64,000 nucleotides of DNA from GW2011-AR15 sp964512765 (GCA_964512765.1 CAZEKF010000002.1:65454-129453), one strand, 5' to 3'. Positions 35,507-43,833 are shown, counted from the stretch's first letter. The notes: generated by a model not told the origin, from the sequence alone. Numbers and translations are program-made.

Positions 35507-36379
35507 ATGGTATTAATGAGGAAGGGTCAACTAAGTATTTTTGTAATTGTAGGGTTGATAATTATTATTGTTTCTGGAGTATTGTACTGGAACTACAATA
35601 AAAATAAAATAAGTGAATTAAAAAATGAAGATTCTTCAATTATTCTTGACAATCATGCGTCTGCAATTAAAAACTATATTGAACAATGCTTGTATGATGT
35701 TACTAAAAAAGGAGTTTATTTGATAGGTTTACAAGGCGGTTATATTGATCCAGAATATAATGACTTATATGGAGATTATGATCAAACAGAGTTTATTAAA
35801 TCTGGATCTTTGAAAATTCCTTATTGGATCTATGAAGGGCAAGACATATCACCGAAAGTTGAACAAATTGAAACAAAGTTAGAAAGGTATGTTATAGTAG
35901 AAGCAATGAATTGTACAAAAATTGACAATTTACCAAGTTTGGCTGGTTTAGATATAGAATTACCAGATACTAATTATTATCAAACATACTTTGATTTTAG
36001 TTTAGAAGAATCATACCTCAATGTTAGTATAAATGAAAATGAAGTAGAAGTAGTATATTATTTTCCAATTAAGTTAAAACAAAACGAAGATTCTGTATTA
36101 ATATCAAATTATTACACAGAAGTTCCAATAGCACTTGGAAAAGATTTGAAAATAGTTAAAGAACTTATTAGAAACATTTTAAGATCAGATGAAAAAGGTT
36201 ATAATCTTGAACCACATTGTAAAATCTATACTCGAAATGGTTACACAAACATATTTCCTTTTAACAGTAGAATTTTGTTAATAGATTATGAACCATATTT
36301 TAAGCCAGGTTTTGGACAAAGTTATAAATTACAATTTATGTATTCAGGGGTTAGCTTATTTGGGTATTGTGCAGGATGA
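35507..36379 (+). CDS. Pilin-anchored extracellular protein (GQLTIF family)
   Basis: This protein (290 residues, or 287 from the ATG at 35516, which gives MRKGQLSIFVIVG) begins with a class III-type signal anchor and one helix (FVIVGLIIIIVSGVLYW). The motif YLIGLQGGYID and the region IEQCLYDVTKKG match N-terminal parts of the proteins at 11689 and 50361. It has no recognised enzyme domain. The next gene's ATG overlaps its stop (ATGA), so it is made together with the metallopeptidase and could act as its scaffold. Confidence 0.7.
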   Translation: MVLMRKGQLSIFVIVGLIIIIVSGVLYWNYNKNKISELKNEDSSIILDNHASAIKNYIEQCLYDVTKKGVYLIGLQGGYIDPEYNDLYGDYDQTEFIKSGSLKIPYWIYEGQDISPKVEQIETKLERYVIVEAMNCTKIDNLPSLAGLDIELPDTNYYQTYFDFSLEESYLNVSINENEVEVVYYFPIKLKQNEDSVLISNYYTEVPIALGKDLKIVKELIRNILRSDEKGYNLEPHCKIYTRNGYTNIFPFNSRILLIDYEPYFKPGFGQSYKLQFMYSGVSLFGYCAG

Positions 36380-38496
36380 AATATAAACTTTTAATTTTGG
36401 TGTTTGTTGCAATTATTATTACTAGTTCTTTTGTGTGTGGAGAAGACTTATGTGAAGAAATAAGTGAAGATTCAAGGTATAATTATGATATTGCTGGAAC
36501 TTTAAGAGTTATAAAAAATGGAGTGGAAGTTGAACCACCTCCTGAAGATAAATGTGGTCAAGAGATTAATAATCCTATCTTGTTTGAAAGGTGGTGTGAT
36601 GGTACTACCCTAAAAGAGGATGAAGTTAAATGTAAAGACTATGATAAAAAATGTCTTAGAGGAAGATGTGTTGAAGAAGAAGAATATAAGTTATATATGT
36701 CATGTGAAGAAACAAGTGAAGATTCAAGGTATAATTATAATGTTGCAGGCGCTTTAAAGGTTATCCGCAATGGAGAAATTGTACAGAAACCTTATGAAGA
36801 TTCTTGTGGTCAGGCAGATCCTGTTATATTATATGAATGGTGGTGCAATGATGCTAATCATGTTGTTGATGAGGTCATATGTGAAGAATTTGGTAAGAGA
36901 TGTGATGAGGGTAGATGTGTTCCTGCGGTTGATAAAAAAGAAGCTGGATGTAGAGAAGTAAATGGTGATATCAGAGACAATTATGACTTGAGAGGTCATA
37001 TTGAATATTCTGTGGAATATGATGGAGAGTCTCAAGTATTTTATGTTGAAGATTCTTGTATTTTCTCTGATGAAAAATTTGTTCTAAATGAGCTTTGGTG
37101 TGAAGGGAATAGCCTTCAGCGTGATATAGTTAATTGTGAAGAACAAGGAGGAAAAGTATGTTTTAAAGGAACTTGTGCTGATAAAGAACAAGCACAAACA
37201 GAATGTGCACCAAAACAAGTGTATGATATCCATTTAGATGGGTGTTTTATTGTAGACAGAGATGCAGACGGTATTTTAGATGATGATGAAGGAGAAAATT
37301 GCAAGGATACTGCGTTTGGAGATTTGGTTGATTGGAGTAAAGGGTCTAATACGTATGGCTGTTCATGTGAACAAGGTGCATTAGAAGTTACTGAAGTTGG
37401 TGATCTTGAACAAACCACGATTGATTGTACAGTATTAAAAGAGCAAGAATATTGCAAAAAGATCAATACTGAATATGAAAAGGAACATTGTTCAGACACA
37501 ATACAAAATTGTGGTGAATTGTCTACAGATTGTGGAGTTGATGCAGGTTGTAAACCTTGTGATTTTCCTTGCGTTCCTTTGTCAGAAGAAGGTGGGCTAA
37601 AAATTGGTATTTTTCCATACGGATATTCAAGTACCAACAAAATTAATGAGTTTTATGATAAAGTGAATAAGGTTTTACATAAAGTTGGACTTAATCTTGG
37701 AAACAATTATTTTAAATGGGTTAAAAGAGCTAATAGAAGATTCAAAGACTTAGTATCTTATTACCCTTTTGAAGAAGATAAGATTTCATTTTACAGAATT
37801 GATTTTTTCCCGCAAATTGAGATTCATGGTGAAATTTTTTCAGATTTTTATCTTTTTTCTGAATATAAATATTCTTGTTCAGGATTGGATTTTATTGTGA
37901 TTGAATCTGTTCAGAAATCCTCCAAATTATTGGGCGGAGGTCTCGTGGCTGGAAGTGTACAATATGATATGATTTATAGTGAACACATATTTTTGATGGA
38001 TGATTATGGAATAGGAAATTTGGCTCACGAATTGGGCCATTCTCTGTGTCAATTAAATGATGATTACTCATTAGTTCGTTATGATTATTATATGGAAGAC
38101 AGTTTTAATTGTGATTTATATCCACGAATTTGTTCAACGGATAATGATGGAAACATTGATCCAACAACCTGTAGAATGTTAAATTTTGGAGAAACATGTG
38201 ATGATCCAGAAAATAATAAAAAATGTCTTTGTAAATGGGATCCGAATCATTTTAGAAATGCGGAATATTTAGATTATATGGCATCAAAAGGTTTAAACCC
38301 AGTTAGTTTTCCAGATGCTGGATGTACATTGGGTTGTGGAGGAGGGAAAAATGCAAAGGTAATGGGTAGACCAATATATGAACATAACCCCTCCTTAATG
38401 GATAAAGCAAATTTTTATGCAAATTTTATAAGGGATCCACCTTTCAATATAGTTAGTGAAGAGGTTTGCAGACAATATGTTGAAATGTATCAATAA
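36376..38496 (+). CDS. Secreted Cys-rich zinc metallopeptidase (M64-like)
   Basis: ATG 36376 starts a Sec signal (LLILVFVAIIITSSFVCG); a TTG nine bases earlier is less likely. Three tandem Cys-rich repeats of about 75 residues follow (SEDSRYNYDIAGTLRVI; SEDSRYNYNVAGALKVI; NGDIRDNYDLRGHIEYS), each with WCDG/WCND/WCEG and a closing Cys pair. A TSP3-like DRDADGILDDDEGENC leads into the protease domain with NLAHELGHSLCQLNDDYS near residue 550. HExxH with a downstream L-x-D-[DE]-Y resembles the M64 (IgA-peptidase-like) metal site. The C-terminal part has more Cys and HNPSLMDKANFY, like the PSxM turn of M64. About 705 residues; probably extracellular. Confidence 0.8.
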   Translation: MKYKLLILVFVAIIITSSFVCGEDLCEEISEDSRYNYDIAGTLRVIKNGVEVEPPPEDKCGQEINNPILFERWCDGTTLKEDEVKCKDYDKKCLRGRCVEEEEYKLYMSCEETSEDSRYNYNVAGALKVIRNGEIVQKPYEDSCGQADPVILYEWWCNDANHVVDEVICEEFGKRCDEGRCVPAVDKKEAGCREVNGDIRDNYDLRGHIEYSVEYDGESQVFYVEDSCIFSDEKFVLNELWCEGNSLQRDIVNCEEQGGKVCFKGTCADKEQAQTECAPKQVYDIHLDGCFIVDRDADGILDDDEGENCKDTAFGDLVDWSKGSNTYGCSCEQGALEVTEVGDLEQTTIDCTVLKEQEYCKKINTEYEKEHCSDTIQNCGELSTDCGVDAGCKPCDFPCVPLSEEGGLKIGIFPYGYSSTNKINEFYDKVNKVLHKVGLNLGNNYFKWVKRANRRFKDLVSYYPFEEDKISFYRIDFFPQIEIHGEIFSDFYLFSEYKYSCSGLDFIVIESVQKSSKLLGGGLVAGSVQYDMIYSEHIFLMDDYGIGNLAHELGHSLCQLNDDYSLVRYDYYMEDSFNCDLYPRICSTDNDGNIDPTTCRMLNFGETCDDPENNKKCLCKWDPNHFRNAEYLDYMASKGLNPVSFPDAGCTLGCGGGKNAKVMGRPIYEHNPSLMDKANFYANFIRDPPFNIVSEEVCRQYVEMYQ

Positions 38497-39220
38497 GAAG
38501 AGTATATATTTTGTATTAATTATACTATTATGTAATCTTGTTTTAGGAGATAGTATTGTTATTAGTTTGGAATATTCTGAATCAAATGCTGAGTTTACAT
38601 TAGATAATTCTTACTTAACTGATACAACATTAAGAAAAGAACCAAGAAAATTTGAACATTATTTTGTTGTTTATTCTGTCGAGAATCAGATTTTGGACCA
38701 AGGATATGTAGCTGTTCCAGGTTTCAAATTTACACATTCGGCTGAAGACGATTCATACATGGAAGATATAAAAACTGTAACAGTGATCTCAGATTATTTT
38801 CCAACAATAAAAGAACTTGTAATATTTGATAAAAATGATGAGTCAAAGTTAACAATTGATCTGTTGAAATATAACAAATGTAATTTAAATAATGTGTGTG
38901 ATGAAAAAGAAAACAAGGTATTATGCCCAGAAGATTGTCATGATTCATTAAAAGACGGATTATGTCAAAATATTGAAGATGGCGTGTGTGATAATGATCC
39001 AGATTGTCAAAATGAAGACCCAGATTGTATTATTAAACAAAACAAAGTAGAAGAAGCGGGTTTTGTTGATAATATTGAAGAGAGTGTGGATAAAGAATCT
39101 ATTACAGTAGATGAGCCAAAAAACTTTCCTATTAGAACCTTCTTTTTGATGTTTGTTATCGTTTTTGTTTCATTAATCTTATATTTTATTAATAATAAAA
39201 GAAAAAACGTTTCTAGTTAA
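38477..39220 (+). CDS. Secreted/membrane-anchored Cys-rich protein
   Basis: ATG 38477 overlaps the end of the metallopeptidase gene by 20 bases and starts a signal sequence (SIYFVLIILLCNLVLGDS). A beta-rich domain follows, then a Cys cluster (CNLNNVCDEKENKVLCPEDC, DGVCDNDPDCQNEDPDC) resembling Asp/Cys calcium-binding repeats, then a C-terminal membrane helix (FPIRTFFLMFVIVFVSLILYF). About 247 residues. Third gene of the pilin-anchor/peptidase/Cys-protein operon; function unknown. Confidence 0.65.
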   Translation: MLKCINKKSIYFVLIILLCNLVLGDSIVISLEYSESNAEFTLDNSYLTDTTLRKEPRKFEHYFVVYSVENQILDQGYVAVPGFKFTHSAEDDSYMEDIKTVTVISDYFPTIKELVIFDKNDESKLTIDLLKYNKCNLNNVCDEKENKVLCPEDCHDSLKDGLCQNIEDGVCDNDPDCQNEDPDCIIKQNKVEEAGFVDNIEESVDKESITVDEPKNFPIRTFFLMFVIVFVSLILYFINNKRKNVSS

Positions 39221-39306
39221 ATTATTGTTTTTAAGCACAAAAAACCCCTTTTTATAGGGAAAATATATAAATATTGCTTAATTTACCCTTATTTATATCA
39301 AATTTC

Positions 39307-39316
39307 GGAGGTTGAT
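39307..39316 (+). promoter_or_regulatory. Shine-Dalgarno of the DUF5679-like gene
   Basis: GGAGGTTGAT lies just upstream of ATG 39322 and is an unusually long match to the anti-SD. An AT-rich TATA-like AATATATAAATATT sits about 45 bases further upstream. Confidence 0.6.
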
Positions 39317-39321
39317 TTATT

Positions 39322-39465
39322 ATGACAGAAGCATATTGTGTTAAATGTAAAGCAAAAAAAGAAATGTCAGACGCTGCTGAAGTTACCATGAAAAATGGCC
39401 GAAAAGCTATGAAAGGTAAATGTCCAGCTTGCGGAACAGGCATGTATAGAATTATGGGTAAATAA
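39322..39465 (+). CDS. DUF5679-like small zinc-ribbon protein
   Basis: This 47-residue protein, MTEAYCVKCKAKKEMSDAAEV...GKCPACGTGMYRIMGK, has two CxxC knuckles (YCVKCK and CPACGT) around a VTMKNGRKAMKG hairpin, characteristic of the small DUF5679 family seen in many archaea and CPR/DPANN relatives. Its strong SD argues for high expression. Role unknown. Confidence 0.85.
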   Translation: MTEAYCVKCKAKKEMSDAAEVTMKNGRKAMKGKCPACGTGMYRIMGK

Positions 39466-39506
39466 TAATTCTTATTCTTTTTTTTCTATTTAGTTGACGA
39501 TATAGC

Positions 39507-39532
39507 AAATTGTAGTTATTTTTTTACAATTT
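39507..39532 (+). terminator. Hairpin downstream of the zinc-ribbon gene
   Basis: AAATTGTA (39507-39514) pairs perfectly with TACAATTT (39525-39532) across a T-rich loop. It lies 42 bases after the stop and may mark the 3' end of the message. Confidence 0.35.
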
Positions 39533-39572
39533 AGAATATTTTAGTCTTTAACATTTTTGATAAAATTTGTTA

Positions 39573-39609
39573 TTAGGTAAGCTGTTCAATTATTCCGTTG
39601 CTTACCTAA
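39573..39609 (+). promoter_or_regulatory. 10-bp inverted repeat abutting a TATA box
   Basis: TTAGGTAAGC (39573-39582) and GCTTACCTAA (39600-39609) are perfect inverse complements 17 bases apart. The right arm touches the TATA-like TATTTATATAG (39610-39620) of the next gene. The placement, at the BRE/TATA edge, suggests an operator; the alternative is an upstream RNA hairpin. Confidence 0.5.
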
Positions 39610-39644
39610 ATATTTATATAGATAATTGTTTCTTAATTATTGAC

Positions 39645-40643
39645 ATGGTAAAAGCTAATGTTGATAAGATTCTGGATATGTTAAACCAAAAAAAATCTAT
39701 TTCTATTAAAGAATTGTCTAAAGCATTAAAATTAAATAAAGATGACATTCAGAAGTCTGCTGAGTATCTTGAACAAGACGGTGTTGTTAAGATTGAACGG
39801 AAATTTCCTAAAACTATAGTGACTTTGGTGAAAGAAGTTAAACAATCAGAAACAATGCCTATGCCTCCAGGTGCGCAAGAACAACCGCAGCAAGTAGCTG
39901 AAAAAAAACCATTAGAGTCTAAACCTGTTCAAGCTCCAGTTCAACAACCAGCACAAGAAACAGCACCTGTTCAACCAGTTCAAAATCTTCAGCCAGGGCA
40001 ACCTTCGCCTTTACAAGTACCACCTAAACCAGCTGAAAAAACTAAAATTGAAGTATCATCAACACCTGTTCAGAAAACAGAACAACCAGAATTGCCTAAA
40101 AATGATCCTCTTTCACAGTCTATGCAAGACTTAAATATGTCTGTCCCACCTAAACTTGAACAAAAATCTGTTGAAGATCCAATGAAACCAATGGAATTAC
40201 AACCAGGGTCATCACAAAAGCCTGTATTACAACAAGACACAGAATCACCGAAATTGGAAATAGCACAAAACAAAGTACAACCTAACTTTGATCAGGATCC
40301 GTTGTCACAGGATGCACCAAACTTTAACCTGGCAACACCTTTCCCAAGTACAGAAAAAAAACCTGTTTTAAGTTACACTGACCAGTTTAAAGCAAACATT
40401 GATGTTAAATTCCCAGATTATGTTAAAACAGAAGCAGAAAAAATTGATTATCTTATAGAGAATATAAATAATAAATTTGCTAACCAAGATTATAAAAATC
40501 TTAATGTTATGTACCGGAAAGTGTATGAAATTCATCAGAATTCTAATAACTTGAGCACAAATGAAAAGTATTTACTTGGAGAAAAGTTAAATGATTTGTT
40601 TGATAAAATAAAGCAAATTTATCTTGTCCGGGAAGTAGTTTAA
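39645..40643 (+). CDS. Winged-helix protein with Pro/Gln-rich linker
   Basis: The start is placed at ATG 39645, about 30 bases after the TATA box; an upstream in-frame ATG would extend through the promoter. The N-terminus (MVKANVDKILDMLNQKKSIS, then IKELSKALKLNKDDIQKSAEYLEQDGVVKIE) is a winged-helix/wHTH fold. A long low-complexity linker rich in Pro, Gln and Lys (~residues 65-240) joins it to a helical C-terminal domain of about 100 residues. The build suggests a DNA- or protein-tethering factor with a disordered arm. About 332 residues; family not recognised. Confidence 0.65.
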   Translation: MVKANVDKILDMLNQKKSISIKELSKALKLNKDDIQKSAEYLEQDGVVKIERKFPKTIVTLVKEVKQSETMPMPPGAQEQPQQVAEKKPLESKPVQAPVQQPAQETAPVQPVQNLQPGQPSPLQVPPKPAEKTKIEVSSTPVQKTEQPELPKNDPLSQSMQDLNMSVPPKLEQKSVEDPMKPMELQPGSSQKPVLQQDTESPKLEIAQNKVQPNFDQDPLSQDAPNFNLATPFPSTEKKPVLSYTDQFKANIDVKFPDYVKTEAEKIDYLIENINNKFANQDYKNLNVMYRKVYEIHQNSNNLSTNEKYLLGEKLNDLFDKIKQIYLVREVV

Positions 40644-40789
40644 CAAAATATTAAACGTGATAATTAATTGTTTTGAATCATTTTTTTACAATATAATTGA
40701 GAATAGATCATGTTTGATGTTTAGTGCGTTATACAAATTTATATTGTTGCGTACTATAAATTTTTAAAATACTGTTTTTTCTCTTTACA

Positions 40790-40855
40790 TAGCGTGCCGA
40801 TGACGATACTTTGGAGTAGTCCGAAAGGATAAAGAGAGTTAACTGAGGCATGCTA
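40790..40855 (+). ncRNA. C/D-box-like guide RNA candidate
   Basis: A terminal stem TAGCGTGCC / GGCATGCTA (40790-40798, 40847-40855; one G-T pair) flanks a C-like box ATGACGA (40800-40806, consensus RTGATGA with one change) and a perfect D box CTGA (40843-40846), the layout of a K-turn C/D RNA. A TATA-like TATAAATTTTTA (40755-40766) precedes it, and tRNA-Arg begins 8 bases later, so a dicistronic sRNA-tRNA transcript is possible. Internal C'/D' boxes are weak. The putative guide is the 10-12 bases before CTGA. Confidence 0.5.
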
Positions 40856-40862
40856 TTTTAAT

Positions 40863-40966
40863 GCAGCCGTAGCTCAGCTTGGATAGAGCGGTAGATCACT
40901 AAAGCCGAACCTCCTATCCATTTGGAAGAAAGCTAAAGGTCGGGAGTTCGAATCTCCTCGGCTGCG
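40863..40966 (+). tRNA. tRNA-Arg(CCT), apparently with two introns
   Basis: Acceptor GCAGCCG pairs with CGGCTGC (40959-40965), G73 at 40966. D arm is GCTC-AGCTTGGATA-GAGC, an Arg-like D loop. T arm is GGGAG-TTCGAAT-CTCCT. The anticodon arm only forms if 40895-40909 (15 nt, site 30/31) and about 40917-40930 (14 nt, site 37/38) are removed, giving stem GTAGC/GCTAA and loop CTCCTAA. Intron 1 has a good bulge-helix-bulge: CGGT pairs with GCCG, bulges AG^A and AA^C. Intron 2 is weaker (one mismatch in CTCC/GAAG). Length accounting is exact: 29 nt surplus. Without this reading the isotype cannot be assigned. Confidence 0.75.
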
Positions 40967-40979
40967 CTTAATTTATTAA

Positions 40980-41062
40980 GTGGGCTTGAGCCAAAGGCGA
41001 AACTCACGAGTTTCCATCAAAGCTTTTTTAAAGGTTTGGTGGGAATCTCCTCGGCTGCGCTT
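40980..41062 (+). repeat. tRNA-tail repeat element B (two hairpins plus copy of tRNA-Arg 3' end)
   Basis: Same design as element A after tRNA-Thr. Hairpin 1 is GTGGG (40980-40984) / CTCAC (41003-41007). Hairpin 2 is a 13-position stem, 41014-41026 with 41030-41042, containing one G-G mismatch and one wobble. Then 41043-41062 repeats 40950-40969 of the tRNA-Arg T arm, acceptor and trailer exactly (20 bases). Several paired positions differ from element A on both sides of the stem, indicating maintained structure. The 30 bases at 41010-41039 recur identically, inverted, at 61563-61592. Confidence 0.85.
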
Positions 41063-41073
41063 TTCTTATAAAA

Positions 41074-41739
41074 ATGGAAAAACTAAAAACAGTTTACAAA
41101 TTAAAAGAAAACAGAATTAAGGAAAGATTAAATGATTTCAAAAAATTTTACAATGAACCTGTTTCATGGTTTTATGAAAACAATCAATTGGTTTTGAAAC
41201 CTATTGAAAAATCGTTTAATGAAAGAATATTTGAAGAACTTGTTTTTTGTTTACTAACTGCTAACACATCTGCTGTTATGGGGTTGAAAGGCGTTGATGC
41301 TGTTCGACCAGTAATTAATGACTCTTTTGATCAAATAAGAAACAAACTAGTTGCGTCAGGTTACAGGTTCCCTAACAAAAGGGCCGAATATATTATTGAA
41401 TCAAGAAATAAGAACTTTGATTACAAAACAATATTAGAATCAAAAAATAAGATTGAACTAAGAGAATTTTTTGTTAATAATGTTAAAGGATTAGGTTACA
41501 AAGAATCAAGCCATTTTCTTAGAAACATTGGAGTTTTTGGCTTGGCTATTTTAGACAAACATATCTTAAGAACAATGCACGAACATAATATTATTGATGA
41601 AATTCCTACTTCTTTAAACAAAAACAAGTATTTAGAATTAGAACAATCAATTATACAATTTAGCCATCAATTGAACATTAACATGGACGAACTTGATTTG
41701 TTGTTATGGTCCATGAAAAATGGCCGAATATTGAAATGA
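41074..41739 (+). CDS. ogg: Ogg2-type 8-oxoguanine DNA glycosylase/lyase
   Basis: This 221-residue HhH-GPD-fold protein matches archaeal Ogg2: an all-helical N-terminal region (ERIFEELVFCLLTANTSAVMGL), the helix-hairpin-helix VKGLGYKESSHFLRNIG with the catalytic Lys (about residue 142) and the Asp in LAILDKHILRTM (about residue 160). It removes 8-oxoguanine and nicks the abasic site. It starts 11 bases after the tRNA-tail element; no other promoter stands out, so it may be read through from the tRNA region. Confidence 0.93.
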   Translation: MEKLKTVYKLKENRIKERLNDFKKFYNEPVSWFYENNQLVLKPIEKSFNERIFEELVFCLLTANTSAVMGLKGVDAVRPVINDSFDQIRNKLVASGYRFPNKRAEYIIESRNKNFDYKTILESKNKIELREFFVNNVKGLGYKESSHFLRNIGVFGLAILDKHILRTMHEHNIIDEIPTSLNKNKYLELEQSIIQFSHQLNINMDELDLLLWSMKNGRILK

Positions 41740-41779
41740 AAAGTTTTTTATCTTTCAACAGAGTTATTGTTAATATATT

Positions 41780-43450
41780 ATGAAGAAAAAAAACCATGGC
41801 CTTGACGTAGTTACTCTGCTTATCTTGATTTTTTTAACAGTAAACTTTATCTGGATTGTAAAATATTCGCCAGCATATAACTCTGAGGACATGCAAATTC
41901 TTACGCATTCTGTTAACTTAGCAAAATCCAAAGATAAGTTGGAGTTTAAAAATTATTATAACATGGAAACCCAACCAGTAATGCCTGTTGTTCATTATTT
42001 TGGATTAAAGTATATTCCTAACGAGTTTACACCGTTATTTGTAAACAGTTTGTTTATGATCATACTTATATTTAGTGTTTATGGTATAACAAAACTGCTT
42101 TACACAGGAAAAGCAGGCTTACTTGCGTCTTTTTTAATAATAACAGTTCCGACAATAATCGCTTTTTCAAGAACTATTTATACAGGATTTCTATTAACTG
42201 CGTTGTTTGCATTAAATGTTTACTTGTTTCTTAAGTCAGATAACTTTAGTAATGTTAAATGGTCTATTCTGTGGTGTGTTTCAAGCATTGTTTGTTTGCT
42301 TACTAAATATTCAATGATCGCTTACATTACTGCTGTACTTTTTGCATCTATAATCTTTTTTCTTCAGAAGGTTATTGCTAAAGATATTTCGAAAGAATTA
42401 ATTATTAAATATGTAAGTGTGATTATTCTTCTAGGAATTTTGGTTGGTGTAACTGTGTTACCCCTTTACAAACAAGGTTTAAGTAACTACCAAACACGAA
42501 AAAATAATTTGCCAAAATCTTCATTTGTGTGTGACGTGTTTAATTATCCAGCATTCTTACTAAATGTTCAACTAGGGTTTGTACTTTTTGTATTCTTTTT
42601 TGTTTCTCTTATTTACATAATTAAAGAAATAATAAAGAAAAAAATTATTAGAAAAGAAATTATGATTTTATTGACGATAATATTCGTATATTTCTTTTTT
42701 TCATTTTTTACTAAAATTAAAAATAATGAAGTTACGTTGATGATACTTCCGTTGATTGTTATCTTAATTTCTGGTTTTGTAATTCAAAGAAAAACATGGT
42801 TAAAAGTTGCATTTATTAGTATACTTGTTATAAACGGTTTATTCTTTGTTTTACCAGTAACACTTGATAATTCTTTAAACGAAATTAGTTTTCTGACAAA
42901 ATTATCTTCAAAACTTAATTGTGCAAGTGAACATACGCCGTATTATATTAACCAGAACTATTATTTTTTTAATAAAAACACAGGAATTGACAAACAAGGG
43001 TTGTTAGATTATACTGTTAAAAACAAAACAATAAGAAACATTAACAACATAATATTTAGTCATGATCTTCCTCAAATAATAGTTCTTGATTTAGGACCTA
43101 CTAATCATTTTGAAATGGATTATTACGCTTACATAACAAATTCTTCTGTTCAATTTAGATATATGCTTTGCCAAGGAAATGCTTGGTGGTGGAGAAGTGA
43201 AGATTACGTATCATCTTTCTGGGGCAATCCTGATAAAGAAACTCTTGTAACAAATATTGATTTTGTAATGTTGTACAAAGCACTAAATAATGCAACTTGT
43301 TCAAATTGTTACCAGGAAGAATACACAAGTGAGTGTGGTAAACTAATAGAATTTGTTCAAACTGCTCCAGGGTTTAGTTTGTTAGCTACTTTTCCTATTG
43401 ATGATGGATATACCAATCTTTTAGAACTTAGATTGTATAAAGTAGATTGA
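41780..43450 (+). CDS. GT-C type membrane glycosyltransferase
   Basis: This 556-residue protein has about ten to eleven membrane helices and a soluble C-terminal domain of about 170 residues. The first extracytoplasmic loop carries the acidic pair in AYNSEDMQILTHSV, typical of the PMT/ArnT GT-C fold that uses polyprenyl-phosphate sugars. Given the heavily sequon-rich surface proteins in this window it may act in their glycosylation or in lipid glycosylation. The C-terminal domain includes CSNCYQEEYTSECGK. Exact acceptor unknown. Confidence 0.75.
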   Translation: MKKKNHGLDVVTLLILIFLTVNFIWIVKYSPAYNSEDMQILTHSVNLAKSKDKLEFKNYYNMETQPVMPVVHYFGLKYIPNEFTPLFVNSLFMIILIFSVYGITKLLYTGKAGLLASFLIITVPTIIAFSRTIYTGFLLTALFALNVYLFLKSDNFSNVKWSILWCVSSIVCLLTKYSMIAYITAVLFASIIFFLQKVIAKDISKELIIKYVSVIILLGILVGVTVLPLYKQGLSNYQTRKNNLPKSSFVCDVFNYPAFLLNVQLGFVLFVFFFVSLIYIIKEIIKKKIIRKEIMILLTIIFVYFFFSFFTKIKNNEVTLMILPLIVILISGFVIQRKTWLKVAFISILVINGLFFVLPVTLDNSLNEISFLTKLSSKLNCASEHTPYYINQNYYFFNKNTGIDKQGLLDYTVKNKTIRNINNIIFSHDLPQIIVLDLGPTNHFEMDYYAYITNSSVQFRYMLCQGNAWWWRSEDYVSSFWGNPDKETLVTNIDFVMLYKALNNATCSNCYQEEYTSECGKLIEFVQTAPGFSLLATFPIDDGYTNLLELRLYKVD

Positions 43451-43452
43451 GT

Positions 43453-43833
43453 TTAAACTTTTATATGCAGTTTTTTACCTTTTAGATATAATATACCAAT
43501 AACAAGTGTGAATGCAATTAAGAACATATACAATAAAGTGTAATCTTTAACCTCAGTAGGCGATTCTTCATAAGGTGGTAGAGATTCTGTTTCCATATTT
43601 GGATTAAACACAAATTCTTGTTCACAGTCCTGTTTGCATATGCCAAAGTCTTGTTCTTGACAACAAACACCAACTGAACAATCAGATTGAGTTTTACAAA
43701 AGTCATAACATCCAGAATCATCACAAAATGAAGTTTGAACAACCTTGCCTGTTATTGAACTGTCCAATGCAAAAAATAAAAATCCTAATGTTCCAAGAAA
43801 TACAATTAAGAATTTAATATCTTGGTGTTTCAT
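43453..43833 (-). CDS. Small Cys-rich membrane protein with ITGKVV motif
   Basis: This 126-residue protein has an N-terminal helix (FLIVFLGTLGFLFFAL), then SSITGKVVQTSF, a Cys-rich domain (FCDDSGCYDFCKTQSDCSVGVCCQEQ...CKQDCEQ), and a C-terminal helix (YTLLYMFLIAFTLVIGILYL). The ITGKVV sequence is also present, as ITGNVV, just before the membrane helix of the protein at 44026. Convergent with the glycosyltransferase (2-base gap). Function unknown; probably surface-exposed and disulfide bonded. Confidence 0.6.
   Translation of the reverse strand: MKHQDIKFLIVFLGTLGFLFFALDSSITGKVVQTSFCDDSGCYDFCKTQSDCSVGVCCQEQDFGICKQDCEQEFVFNPNMETESLPPYEESPTEVKDYTLLYMFLIAFTLVIGILYLKGKKLHIKV

Noticed and set aside
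40863..40966. tRNA-Val(CAC) or tRNA-Ser(ACT) readings of the unspliced tRNA-Arg gene
   Set aside because: They require C or A at position 33 or a missing position 26 and leave only three anticodon-stem pairs; the two-intron Arg(CCT) reading accounts for all bases.
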